Assembly: GCA_016235545.1 (NCBI GenBank)
Contig: JACRKB010000236.1
Location: forward strand, 1-34,329
DNA length: 34,329 nt
Origin: Verrucomicrobiota bacterium
Lineage (GTDB): Bacteria; Verrucomicrobiota; Verrucomicrobiia; Limisphaerales; SXTU01
Reading direction: 5' to 3'
How positions within the stretch are numbered: the first letter of the stretch is position 1; each line of letters starts with the position of its first letter. Positions 14,764 to 22,489 of this stretch are shown here, in pieces. A program made the position numbers and the translations under genes. The notes under the pieces are model-generated. The model was given only the letters and a program-made list of their open reading frames with translations. It was not told the DNA's origin and made no database searches.

Positions 14764-15828
14764 GTGGTCATTGACTTGGAAAAATTCGTCCTCGCCGAGC
14801 GGCCTTACTGGGCCGAGCTGGAGGCCATGCTCGTGAAGCTGGAGGCGGACGCGGCGCTGCGGCTGGAGCTGAAGCAGCTTCAACGGCTGCACTATCTTTA
14901 CGAGCGCACCTCGGCGGACCTCGGCAAGCTGGTGACGTTTGCGTCGGAGCCGGAGACACGGCGCTACTTGGAGAGTTTGGTCGCGCGGGCTTACGGCGAG
15001 ATCCACGAGACGCGCGAGAAGCCGCACCGGCTCGCGCCGCTGGACTGGTTCTTCCAGACGTTTCCGCAGACGTTTCGCCGGCACGCGGGCGCGTTCTGGC
15101 TGTCGGTGGCGATTACAATGGTCGGCGTCCTCTTCGGGCTCGGCGCGGTCGCGCTGGACACGGAGGCCAAGGGCATCCTGCTGCCGTTCGGCCACGGTGA
15201 GATGGACCCCGCCAAACGAGTGGCGCGTGAGGAGCGGGACGGCGGCAAACACCTCGAAGGCCACAAGGGCACCTTCTCAACCCACTTGATGACCCACAAC
15301 ACGAAGGTATCCATCACGGCGATGGCGCTGGGAATGACGTGGGGCATCGGCACCATCGTGCTGCTCTTTTACAACGGCATCATCCTCGGCGGCGTGGTCG
15401 TGGACTACGTGCTCGCTGGGCAGACGAAGTTTCTCATCGCATGGCTGCTGCCGCACGGCTCGATTGAAATCCCCGCCATCCTCATCGCCGGGCAGGCGGG
15501 TCTGCTGCTGGGCCGCGCGCTGATCGGGCGCGGCAGCCGGCAGGGCCTTCGTGCCCGGATGCGCTCGGCAGCCCCGGACCTCGTCACGTTGATCGGCGGC
15601 GTGGCTGTCATGCTGGTATGGGCGGGGTTCATCGAGGCGTTCCTCTCGCAGTATCACGGGCCGCAGCTCTACGCGGGGAAGATAGCGTTCGGCTTGGTTG
15701 AGGTCGTGTTGCTGGCCGTCTTCCTCGCGCGCTCGGGGAAGAGGGGTTCTGAGTTCCGGGTTCCGGGTTCGGAGTCGCCGCTCCAAACGTCAACTCCGAA
15801 CTCAGAACCCAAAACTCAAAACAGTTGA
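14764..15828 (+). CDS. SpoIIM-like (stage II sporulation protein M family) membrane protein
   Basis: This 354-residue protein starts at GTG 14764 with VIDLEKFVLAERPYWAELE, the usual opening of the long SpoIIM-like proteins found beside MoxR/DUF58. A soluble helical region of about 100 residues leads into the membrane domain. That domain has the family motifs HNTKVSITAMALGMTWGIG, YNGIILGG and PHGSIEIPAILIAGQAG. The name comes from a Bacillus sporulation protein, but nothing here suggests spore formation. Residues 328-354 (beginning GSEFRVPGSES and ending PKTQNS) are encoded by a repeat element that also supplies the stop codon. The natural C-terminus has therefore probably been replaced or extended. 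The stop overlaps the next start by 4 nt. Confidence 0.9.
   Translation: MVIDLEKFVLAERPYWAELEAMLVKLEADAALRLELKQLQRLHYLYERTSADLGKLVTFASEPETRRYLESLVARAYGEIHETREKPHRLAPLDWFFQTFPQTFRRHAGAFWLSVAITMVGVLFGLGAVALDTEAKGILLPFGHGEMDPAKRVAREERDGGKHLEGHKGTFSTHLMTHNTKVSITAMALGMTWGIGTIVLLFYNGIILGGVVVDYVLAGQTKFLIAWLLPHGSIEIPAILIAGQAGLLLGRALIGRGSRQGLRARMRSAAPDLVTLIGGVAVMLVWAGFIEAFLSQYHGPQLYAGKIAFGLVEVVLLAVFLARSGKRGSEFRVPGSESPLQTSTPNSEPKTQNS
15746..15822. repeat. Hairpin element forming the 3' end of the SpoIIM-like gene
   Basis: The left arm begins at 15746 (GTTCTGAGTTCC) and the right arm spans 15792-15822 (AACTCCGAACTCAGAACC and onward). They pair at about 25 of 30 positions with a spacer of about 17 nt. 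The element is coding for 27 residues and ends just before the overlapping stop/start TTGA. It is the same sequence subfamily as those at 13514 and 14161. Confidence 0.85.
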
Positions 15829-16637
15829 AAACGAACACGCTCATCATCCGCACGCCGGAGGGCATCGTCTTTGCGCTGTCGCTGGCCGGGCCGGTGACGC
15901 GCTTCTTCGCGTGGCTGGTGGATGTCGCCTGCCTGCTGGTTGTGGCGCAGTTGTTGAACAGCGTGATCCGCTTCCTCGGCCTGGTCAGTGAGGACTTCGC
16001 CACTGCGCTGGGCATCCTGATTTTCTTCCTCGCGCAAGTCGGCTATGGCATCGGCTGCGAGTGGTGGTGGCGCGGGCAAACTCTTGGCAAGCGCCTGCTG
16101 CGTCTGCGCGTGATGGACGCGCAGGGCTTGCAGCTCCAGTTCAGCCAGGTCGTCATCCGCAACCTGCTGCGGTTCGTGGACGGGCTGCCCGGGCCCTATC
16201 TTGTCGGCGGCATCGCGTGCCTCGTGAGCCAGCGCGCGCAACGGCTCGGCGACCTTGCGGCAAACACCATCGTCGTGCGCCAGCCGCAGCCGCGTCAGCC
16301 GGATCTGGAGCAATTGCTCGCCGGAAAATTCAACTCCCTGCGAGCCCACCCGCACCTCGCCGCCCGGCTCCGTCAACGCGTGTCGCCGGCGGAGGCGTCC
16401 GCCGCGTTGCAAGCCATCGTGAGGCGCGATGAGCTGGAACCCAGCGCACGGGTGCAGCTCTTCGCGGAACTGGCGGCGCACTTCAAATCACTCGTGGAGT
16501 TTCCGCCGGACACGACCGAGGGCATCACGGACGAGCAGTATGTCCGCAACGTGGCGGATGTGCTCTTCCGCCCGCGCGGCAAGGCAGCATCCGCTTCCGT
16601 CCTGCAACCGCCGGATACGGCAGTGCACACCGTCTGA
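15825..16637 (+). CDS. RDD-family membrane protein
   Basis: The 270-residue protein starts at TTG 15825, overlapping the SpoIIM-like stop (TTGA), so translation is probably coupled. The RDD domain spans about residues 20-150: an Arg near FFAWLVDVACLLVVAQ, then GRTLGKR-like RGQTLGKRLLRLRV, and QRLGDLAANTIVVR in place of the second Asp motif. At least three hydrophobic spans are present. The remaining 110 residues form a soluble helical tail. RDD genes regularly follow SpoIIM and DUF58 genes in MoxR operons. The start codon and ribosome-binding context are set by the repeat element, which makes this start unusual. Confidence 0.85.
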   Translation: MKTNTLIIRTPEGIVFALSLAGPVTRFFAWLVDVACLLVVAQLLNSVIRFLGLVSEDFATALGILIFFLAQVGYGIGCEWWWRGQTLGKRLLRLRVMDAQGLQLQFSQVVIRNLLRFVDGLPGPYLVGGIACLVSQRAQRLGDLAANTIVVRQPQPRQPDLEQLLAGKFNSLRAHPHLAARLRQRVSPAEASAALQAIVRRDELEPSARVQLFAELAAHFKSLVEFPPDTTEGITDEQYVRNVADVLFRPRGKAASASVLQPPDTAVHTV

Positions 16638-16689
16638 TACCATCTCGGAAAGAGATTCGTTGGAATGGCAAGGAACCACGACGTGCGCT

Positions 16690-16730
16690 GGCTCCCTCTC
16701 CCCTCCTCCTAGAAAGGGAGAAGGCGCGCG
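16690..16730. repeat. Partial copy of the 9601/11212 REP-like repeat
   Basis: GCTCCCTCTCCCCTCCTCC followed by AGAAAGGGAGAAGGCGCGCG matches the terminal hairpin of the repeats at 9601-9739 and 11212-11343. The internal part is absent. It lies in the 218-nt gap before the second GYF_2 gene. Confidence 0.6.
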
Positions 16731-16855
16731 TTGTGGCATCCTGTTTGCATTCGACCGACTGGGGTTGGGAAATCGTATGATTTCCGGGAAGCCGGCCGCG
16801 AGGGGGCCGTTGTTGAAACCTTGTTTTTCCGCGCCGGCCTCGGTATCGCATCGGC

Positions 16856-17851
16856 ATGACTTGGTTTTACGCCATCGGACAACAGCAGCAGGGGCCGGTC
16901 ACCGAGGACCAGTTGCAGGCGCTCGTCAAGGACGGCGTCGTCACGGCCGACACACTGGTCTGGCGGGAGGGCATGGCCAACTGGCAGCCCTGCCGCAATG
17001 TTGCGCCGGCGACAGTCGCGCTGCCGCCCGCAGTGCCCGGCGCAGCCACGGCGGCGGCGTTCGCAGTTGGAGCAGGCGGAGGACTGAGCGAACAGGAAAT
17101 ACTCGGGCGCGAATACCGCGTGGACATCGGGGAGGCGCTGAGCCATTCGTGGAAAATCTTCACGGCAAACGCGGGAATCATCATCGGCGCGTGCGTCGTT
17201 CTCTTCCTTGTGACTGCGGGCGTGACAATGCTCGGCGGGCTGCTGGGCCTGCTGCTGCCATTCGCCAACATCTTCATCAGCCTGTTCATCAACGGGGTGG
17301 TGGCTGGCGGCGCCATGTGGTTTTTCCTGCGGATGATTCGCGGGGAGGCCGGGCAGTTCGGGGATTTGTTCGCCGGGTTTGGGCCGCGCTTCTGGCAGTT
17401 GGGGCTGGCGTCGCTCGTGCAAGGCGTCATCAACATCGCGCTCATCGCGCCGGGCGCGGTGACGGCCATCGTGCTGGGCGTGTTCTCCATTGCGAATCTG
17501 AAGGCGGGGAAGTTCCCCGAATTGTCCGTGGGGGCCATCGGGCTGCTGGCGCTCATCGCGGCCATCACGTTCCTCGTTGTGGTCTACGTAAGCTTGCTGT
17601 GGACGTTCTCGCTCCTGCTGGTGATGGACAAGGGCTACGACTTTTGGCCCGCCATGCAACTGAGCCGCCGGATGGTGAGCCGCCGATGGTGGATGACGCT
17701 TCTCTTCGTGGTCGTGGGCGGGCTTGTTTCCATGCTGGGGGCGCTCGCGTGCCTCGTCGGCCTGGTGGTCACGGTGCCGCTCTTCTACGGGATGTATGCG
17801 CACCTCTACGACGCGAACTTCCGCGATCTCGCCCCTGCGCGGAGGGAATAG
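16856..17851 (+). CDS. GYF_2 (DUF4339) multi-span membrane protein
   Basis: This 331-residue protein begins with a GYF_2 domain (MTWFYAIGQQQQGPVTEDQL ... VWREGMANWQPC, residues 1-46). An Ala/Pro-rich linker follows, then a hydrophobic region with about five to six membrane spans from residue 100 onward, including LGGLLGLLLPFANIFISLFI and ALIAAITFLVVVYVSLLW. The membrane part resembles the polytopic domains found in uncharacterised membrane proteins of this phylum; I recognise no named family. Its GYF_2 domain is nearly the same as that of 4894-5634 at the DNA level, although the rest differs. It ends the same-strand cluster, and its stop abuts the mutY stop with no gap. Confidence 0.85.
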   Translation: MTWFYAIGQQQQGPVTEDQLQALVKDGVVTADTLVWREGMANWQPCRNVAPATVALPPAVPGAATAAAFAVGAGGGLSEQEILGREYRVDIGEALSHSWKIFTANAGIIIGACVVLFLVTAGVTMLGGLLGLLLPFANIFISLFINGVVAGGAMWFFLRMIRGEAGQFGDLFAGFGPRFWQLGLASLVQGVINIALIAPGAVTAIVLGVFSIANLKAGKFPELSVGAIGLLALIAAITFLVVVYVSLLWTFSLLLVMDKGYDFWPAMQLSRRMVSRRWWMTLLFVVVGGLVSMLGALACLVGLVVTVPLFYGMYAHLYDANFRDLAPARRE

Positions 17852-18982
17852 TCAGATGCCCGCCGCGACCCGGCACAGGATGCGCCGGTGCGCGCTGGTG
17901 AACGGGAGGGCGTGCAGCTCCGGCATGCACAGCCAGCGAGTGTGCGCCGGAACGCTCGCCTCCGCCGATGGCCAGCGAACGCGAAACACGCGCTGCGTGA
18001 TGCGGTAGCGGGTGATGGTGTGTTTGACCTCGCAGAGCGGCTCACAGCGGATGGTGACCTGCAATAGCTGTTTCGCCGAGGTCTCCGGAGCGAGGCGCAG
18101 GCCCGTGACTTCGAGGTTGGGGAATTCCCACAGGCGCGCGTTGACGCCGCCAGCAGGCCGTTGCGTCACGAGGAATTTTCCGCCCCGCTCCATGACGAAG
18201 GTGTGAAACTCCCGGCTGGTGGCGCTGGCGCGTGGGCTGAGGTTCGGCAGTTCTCCCACGCGTCCCTCTCGGTGCGCCGCGCAGAGCGACTGCACGGGGC
18301 ACTGCGGGCACTGCGCGTTCTGCGGCGTGCAGAGTGTCGCGCCGAGTTCCATGAGCGACTGGTTCAACGCGGAGCATGGAGCGGGGAGTTGGGGGTTGAG
18401 AGTTGAGGGTTGAGAGTCGGCGGCGGCCTGGACGAGGCGAGTGGCGAGCAGCCAGAGTTGGGCGTTCGTTGTCTTTTCGCGGGGATTTCCGCGGATGCCG
18501 AAGAGGCGGGTGAGGACGCGGATGACGTTGCCGTCGAGGATCGGGTTCGGGGCGTTGAAGGCGATGCTGGTGATCGCGCCCGCCGTGTAGCGGCCCACGC
18601 CGGGAAGCGCGAGCACGGCATCGAAGCCGCGCGGGAAGTGGCCGGCGTGCTGGGCGACGATTTGCTGCGCGGCCTTTTGCAGGTTGCGGACGCGCGTGTA
18701 GTAGCCGAGTCCTTCCCAAAGTTTCAGCACGCGCTGCTCCGGCGCGGCGACGAGCGCTGCGACATCGGGCAGCTCGCGCATCCAGCGTTCCCAATACGGG
18801 ATGACGGTCTTGACCTGCGTTTGCTGGAGCATGATCTCCGAGACCCAAATCGCGTAGGGATCGAGCGTGCGCCGCCACGGGAGATTTCGGGCGGCAATGG
18901 CAAACCAGTCGAGCAGAGAGGGAACGAGCGAATGGGGAGCGGGAGAACGACGCAACTTTGAACTGGATGTCTGTGGCGGCAC
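17852..18982 (-). CDS. mutY: A/G-specific adenine DNA glycosylase MutY
   Basis: MutY removes adenine mispaired with 8-oxoguanine in base-excision repair. Visible features, in order, are the LPWRRTLDPYAIWVSEIMLQ segment with the catalytic Glu, the helix-hairpin-helix LPGVGRYTAGAI, the catalytic Asp in LDGNVIRVLTRLFG, and an iron-sulphur cluster ligand set C-x6-C-x2-C-x5-C (CTPQNAQCPQC ... C). A C-terminal NUDIX-like MutY_C domain senses 8-oxoG. The start is uncertain: GTG 18982 and TTG 18955 are candidates, and an ATG at 19120 would overlap the divergent rnhC gene. Between LATRLVQAA and NQSLMELGATLC there is an in-frame stretch (SQPSTLNPQLP) encoded by short-period repeats at 18382-18420. Confidence 0.9.
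   Translation of the reverse strand: MPPQTSSSKLRRSPAPHSLVPSLLDWFAIAARNLPWRRTLDPYAIWVSEIMLQQTQVKTVIPYWERWMRELPDVAALVAAPEQRVLKLWEGLGYYTRVRNLQKAAQQIVAQHAGHFPRGFDAVLALPGVGRYTAGAITSIAFNAPNPILDGNVIRVLTRLFGIRGNPREKTTNAQLWLLATRLVQAAADSQPSTLNPQLPAPCSALNQSLMELGATLCTPQNAQCPQCPVQSLCAAHREGRVGELPNLSPRASATSREFHTFVMERGGKFLVTQRPAGGVNARLWEFPNLEVTGLRLAPETSAKQLLQVTIRCEPLCEVKHTITRYRITQRVFRVRWPSAEASVPAHTRWLCMPELHALPFTSAHRRILCRVAAGI
18382..18420. repeat. Short-period repeat arm inside mutY
   Basis: On the plus strand the sequence runs CGGGGAGTTGGGGGTTGAG, then AGTTGAGGGTTGAGAGTCGG, a quasi-repeat of GTTGAGG/GTTGAGA. It is read in frame on the minus strand within mutY, just before the conserved NQSLMELG helix. A complementary arm is not evident. 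Confidence 0.6.
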
Positions 18983-19000
18983 GCGCGCGCAGTTTGCACT

Positions 19001-19033
19001 CGATACTGGAAACTCAAAACTCGAAACTCGCCG
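19001..19033. repeat. Single repeat arm between mutY and rnhC
   Basis: Tandem GGAAACTCAAAACTCGAAACTC units lie in the short divergent gap before rnhC. They resemble the right-hand arms in the MoxR operon. They end about 17 nt before the rnhC ATG. Confidence 0.5.
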
Positions 19034-19049
19034 CGTGAAACCGCTGACG

Positions 19050-19997
19050 ATGCACACTTGCAAGCTGACGGACGAGCAGGCCGCCGCGCTGGATGGACAT
19101 CTGCGCGAGCATGGGTTCAAGCCGCGCGCGGTGCCTTACGCGCGGTTCGCGGGGGAGAAGGACAAGCTCAACGTCGTCTTTTACGAGAGCGGCAAGCTGG
19201 TCGTGCAGGGCAAGGGCACGCAGGAGTTCGTCGAGTTCGTGCTGGAGCCGGAGATTTTGAAGCGAGCGGAAGTGGGCTACGAGGAGGTGTTGCACCCGGA
19301 GATGTTCGTGGCGCGCATCGGCGTGGATGAATCGGGCAAAGGCGATTTCTTCGGGCCGCTGTGCGTGGCGGCGGTGTATGTGAACGAGTCTGTGGTGCGC
19401 GCGTGGCAGGATGCGGGAATTCAGGACTCGAAGAACATCGGCAGCGACCGGCGCATCGCAGACCTCGCCAAAGTGATCCGCGAGACGCCAGGCTGCCACA
19501 ACGAGGTGCTCACACTCGGCGGCGTGAATTACAACCAGCGCTACCGCGACATCGGCAGCCTGAATCCGCTGCTGGCGAAGGGCCACGTGAACTCCATCCT
19601 CGCGGTGCTCGCTCCCGCGCATCACCTGAACCCGCCGCCGGAGCACGCGATTATTGACCAGTTCGCAGCGACGGAGACGACGGTGGCGCGCGAGGCGAAG
19701 GCGCGGGGCTTGAAGCTGAAGATCGTTCAGCGGCACAAGGCGGAGGCGGATCTCGCGGTGGCGGCGGCTTCCATTCTGGCAAGGCATGCGTTCGTCACCG
19801 GGCTGGCAGCGCTGGGCCGGGAGATCGGCTTGGAGCTGCCGAAGGGCGCGTCCGCAGCCGTGGACAAGGTGGCCAGGCAAATTGTCGAGCAGCACGGCGT
19901 CGGGACTCTTGCGCGGGTGGGGAAGATGCATTTCCGCACGGCGCTGCGCGCGCAAGGGTTGCCGGAGCCGCCGAAGGTGGAGTGGCGACGAAAGTAA
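19050..19997 (+). CDS. rnhC: Ribonuclease HIII
   Basis: This 315-residue protein has an N-terminal TBP-like substrate-binding domain (about 1-80, with GEKDKLNVVFYESGKLVVQG) and a C-terminal RNase H-type catalytic domain. The catalytic signature is GVDESGKGDFFGP, with D93 and E94; further acidic residues are seen in IIDQF (D203) and in KAEADLAVAAASILAR near 230-245. RNase HIII cuts the RNA strand of RNA-DNA hybrids and can act at primers. GxGxGK-like features and the N-terminal domain separate it from RNase HII. ATG 19050 gives the normal length; a GTG at 19035 is also possible. It is divergent from mutY. Confidence 0.92.
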   Translation: MHTCKLTDEQAAALDGHLREHGFKPRAVPYARFAGEKDKLNVVFYESGKLVVQGKGTQEFVEFVLEPEILKRAEVGYEEVLHPEMFVARIGVDESGKGDFFGPLCVAAVYVNESVVRAWQDAGIQDSKNIGSDRRIADLAKVIRETPGCHNEVLTLGGVNYNQRYRDIGSLNPLLAKGHVNSILAVLAPAHHLNPPPEHAIIDQFAATETTVAREAKARGLKLKIVQRHKAEADLAVAAASILARHAFVTGLAALGREIGLELPKGASAAVDKVARQIVEQHGVGTLARVGKMHFRTALRAQGLPEPPKVEWRRK

Positions 19998-20046
19998 TTT
20001 GCGTGCGGGGCGAGTTTCCGATTTACAGCGGAAGGTTCGCGGCTAG

Positions 20047-20406
<360 letters not shown>

Positions 20407-20786
20407 TGTTGAAAACTTTTCTGCCGGCGGCGAGGGGTTGCCCTGTGATTCCGGCTCAAAAAATACGGAAAACCCTGGTTTTATTGGCGAAACCCCGACT
20501 GTGAATAACTTGAGAACAAGAGCCGATAAATTGTCCTTCCCAGCACCGGGGGGCTGCCTTACAAGCTGACGCAGTCAATGCACTTCCAGTCGCCAAAACA
20601 CTGAGGGACGTTTTTCCTCTAAAACTGGGATAATTTAATTCTAAGTAATTGTAACTGAACTTGTTAAGCCGATTTTGAACCGCCAACCACGCCGCCATGA
20701 AACGCTCTTCCCAACCAACCAGTCTCAACCAAAAGGACGCGAAAACTCGCGCCTTTATCGGTGTTACGGGACGGTGACAGAGCGGC
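20407..20786. other. dnaA upstream region with a DnaA-box match and AT-rich patch; possible oriC
   Basis: This 380-nt gap between glnB and dnaA is AT-richer than its surroundings, especially 20616-20672 (GGATAATTTAATTCTAAG and following). One exact match to the TTATNCACA DnaA-box pattern is present in reverse at 20500-20508 (TGTGAATAA). A strong hairpin lies at 20732-20756. A replication origin or a dnaA autoregulatory region is possible; a single clear box makes origin function only a weak hypothesis. Confidence 0.3.
20732..20756 (+). promoter_or_regulatory. Hairpin in the dnaA leader
   Basis: AAAGG-A-CGCGA (20732-20742) pairs with TCGCG-CCTTT (20747-20756) around an AAAC loop: ten base pairs with one bulged A. 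It lies about 30 nt upstream of the proposed dnaA start and is not followed by a T-run, so leader control is more likely than termination. Confidence 0.4.
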
Positions 20787-22202
20787 GTGAATAAGCAGGA
20801 CGAAACCGAGCTTTTGCGAAAACCAACGCAAATGCAGCCCAACGCCGAAAAAATCTGGTCGACAGCCCAGGAAAACCTCCGCTCGCTCCTCAACCCCGAG
20901 GTTTTCAAACTCTGGTTTGCGCCTCTGCGGGCGGTCGAGACAGACGCGGAATCCTTCACGCTCGAAGTCGCAGACGACTTCTGCGAGATGTGGCTCAAGG
21001 ACAACTATTATGGCTTGCTGCGCGACGTGATCGCCAGCGCGACGGGGAAGCAACTGGACGTGCGATTCCGCGTAGCCATGCATGCTCCGAAAGCGAACCA
21101 TTCTCCGGCGAAGGCCAAAGCCGCCGAACCTGCCGCGCCCGCCGCGCCATCACGGAGCCAGAACCACGCGTCGGCTGAAGCCGAACTTGGATTCAACCCG
21201 CGCAACACCTTCGACACCTTTGTGGTCGGCAACAACCAGTTCGCGCACTCGGCGGCGCGCGCGGTCGCGGAGAACCCGGGCAAATCCTACAACCCGCTCT
21301 TCCTCTACGGCGGTGTCGGCCTGGGCAAGACACACCTGCTCCATGCCATCGGCCACCATGTCGCCGCGCACAAGAAGGGCGCCCGCATCGCCTACGTCAC
21401 CACGGAGAAGTTCACCAACGAGTTCATCACCGGCCTCCAGGAAAATTCTCTCGCACGCTTCCGCAAGAAGTATCGCCAGACCGACCTGCTGTTGATTGAC
21501 GACGTGCAGTTCCTCTCCGGCAAGGAGCGCATCCAGGAGGAATTTTTCCACACGTTCAACACCTTGCACGAGGGGCATAAACAGATCGTCCTCACCTGCG
21601 ACCGGCCTGCGAGCGAGATTCAAGGGCTGGAGCAGCGGCTCGTCTCGCGCTTCGAGTGGGGGCTGGTCACAGACTTGCAGCCGCCCGATATCGAGACCCG
21701 CACCGCCATCCTGCGCAAACGCGCCGCAGCGATGGGCTGCACGCTGCCCGACGACCTCGCCGACTTCCTCGCCCACCGCATCCGCACCAACATCCGCCGC
21801 CTCGAGGGCGCTCTCATCCGCGTGGTCTCCTATGCCTCGCTCACCGGCAAGCCCATGAGCATCGAGACGGCGGAGAATCTCCTGCGCGACGTGCTGCATG
21901 AGGAAGGCCGTTTCACCCTCACCATCCCAGTCATCCAGAAGCGCGTGGCCGAGCACTTCGACCTCCGCCTCGCGGACATGACCAGCAAGCGCCGGCCCGA
22001 GAACATCGCCTTCCCGCGCCAGATCGCCATGTTCCTCTCGCGCCAGATGACCGAGAACAGCCTCAACACCATCGGCGAGGCCTTCGGCGGGCGCGATCAC
22101 GGCACCGTGCTGCACGCCTACCGCGTCGTGAAGGACCGCATGGAAGTGGACTCCGGCGTGCGCCAAACGGTGATGCTGCTGGAGAAGAAGCTCCAACGCT
22201 GA
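20787..22202 (+). CDS. dnaA: Chromosomal replication initiator protein DnaA
   Basis: This 471-residue protein is complete. Domain I opens with AEKIWSTAQENLRSLLNP; a short Ala/Pro linker follows near 105-125; the AAA+ domain begins NPRNTFDTFVVGNNQFAHSA. Walker A is YGGVGLGKTHLLHAIG and Walker B LLLIDDVQFLSGKE. Domain IV carries GGRDHGTVLHAYR, the DNA-binding helix-turn-helix signature, with Gly where many proteobacterial DnaA proteins have Thr (GRDHTTV). DnaA binds DnaA boxes and opens the origin. The start is GTG 20787 or ATG 20832; neither has a strong ribosome binding site. No dnaN follows, so the classical dnaA-dnaN order is broken. Confidence 0.95.
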   Translation: MNKQDETELLRKPTQMQPNAEKIWSTAQENLRSLLNPEVFKLWFAPLRAVETDAESFTLEVADDFCEMWLKDNYYGLLRDVIASATGKQLDVRFRVAMHAPKANHSPAKAKAAEPAAPAAPSRSQNHASAEAELGFNPRNTFDTFVVGNNQFAHSAARAVAENPGKSYNPLFLYGGVGLGKTHLLHAIGHHVAAHKKGARIAYVTTEKFTNEFITGLQENSLARFRKKYRQTDLLLIDDVQFLSGKERIQEEFFHTFNTLHEGHKQIVLTCDRPASEIQGLEQRLVSRFEWGLVTDLQPPDIETRTAILRKRAAAMGCTLPDDLADFLAHRIRTNIRRLEGALIRVVSYASLTGKPMSIETAENLLRDVLHEEGRFTLTIPVIQKRVAEHFDLRLADMTSKRRPENIAFPRQIAMFLSRQMTENSLNTIGEAFGGRDHGTVLHAYRVVKDRMEVDSGVRQTVMLLEKKLQR

Positions 22203-22282
22203 GGCGCGGCCTGCGGATGGCTGGCGAAGCACTCGGGCCGCTCCTCCTGCTCATAATCGCAAGCCTGCTCCGCTGCGGAGAA

Positions 22283-22351
22283 CGAGGTGGGTGGACATAG
22301 TCTTGGCTCCAGTCATCCCCGACCCGGCTCCTTTGTGTTCTCTGCGCCCTT
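22283..22351. repeat. 69-nt repeat shared with 31180-31248 (opposite strand)
   Basis: This block matches the reverse complement of 31180-31248 at 59 of 69 positions by my count, including a 17-nt identical core (CTCCAGTCATCCCCGAC). The sequence continues to about 22377 with TGCGCCCTTGCGCGGC and TTCGGAGTTCGGG, segments that recur at 31280-31318. A nearby pair, GAATTGGCGG (22384 onward) and CCGCCAAATTC, forms another hairpin. Confidence 0.75.
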
Positions 22352-22489
22352 GCGCGGCTGAGCTTCGGAGTTCGGGTTACGAAGAATTGGCGGGGAATTC
22401 CTTGCCGCCAAATTCGCTTCGGGTTACGAACTTTCGCGTCACCGGGCGCCATCTTTCGGCCAGTTGCGGCGGCCTTGTGTGCGCCGACC

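Noticed and set aside
14764-15828. Evidence of sporulation from the SpoIIM-like gene
   Set aside because: The long SpoIIM-like proteins in MoxR operons occur in many non-sporulating bacteria, and no other sporulation gene is present.
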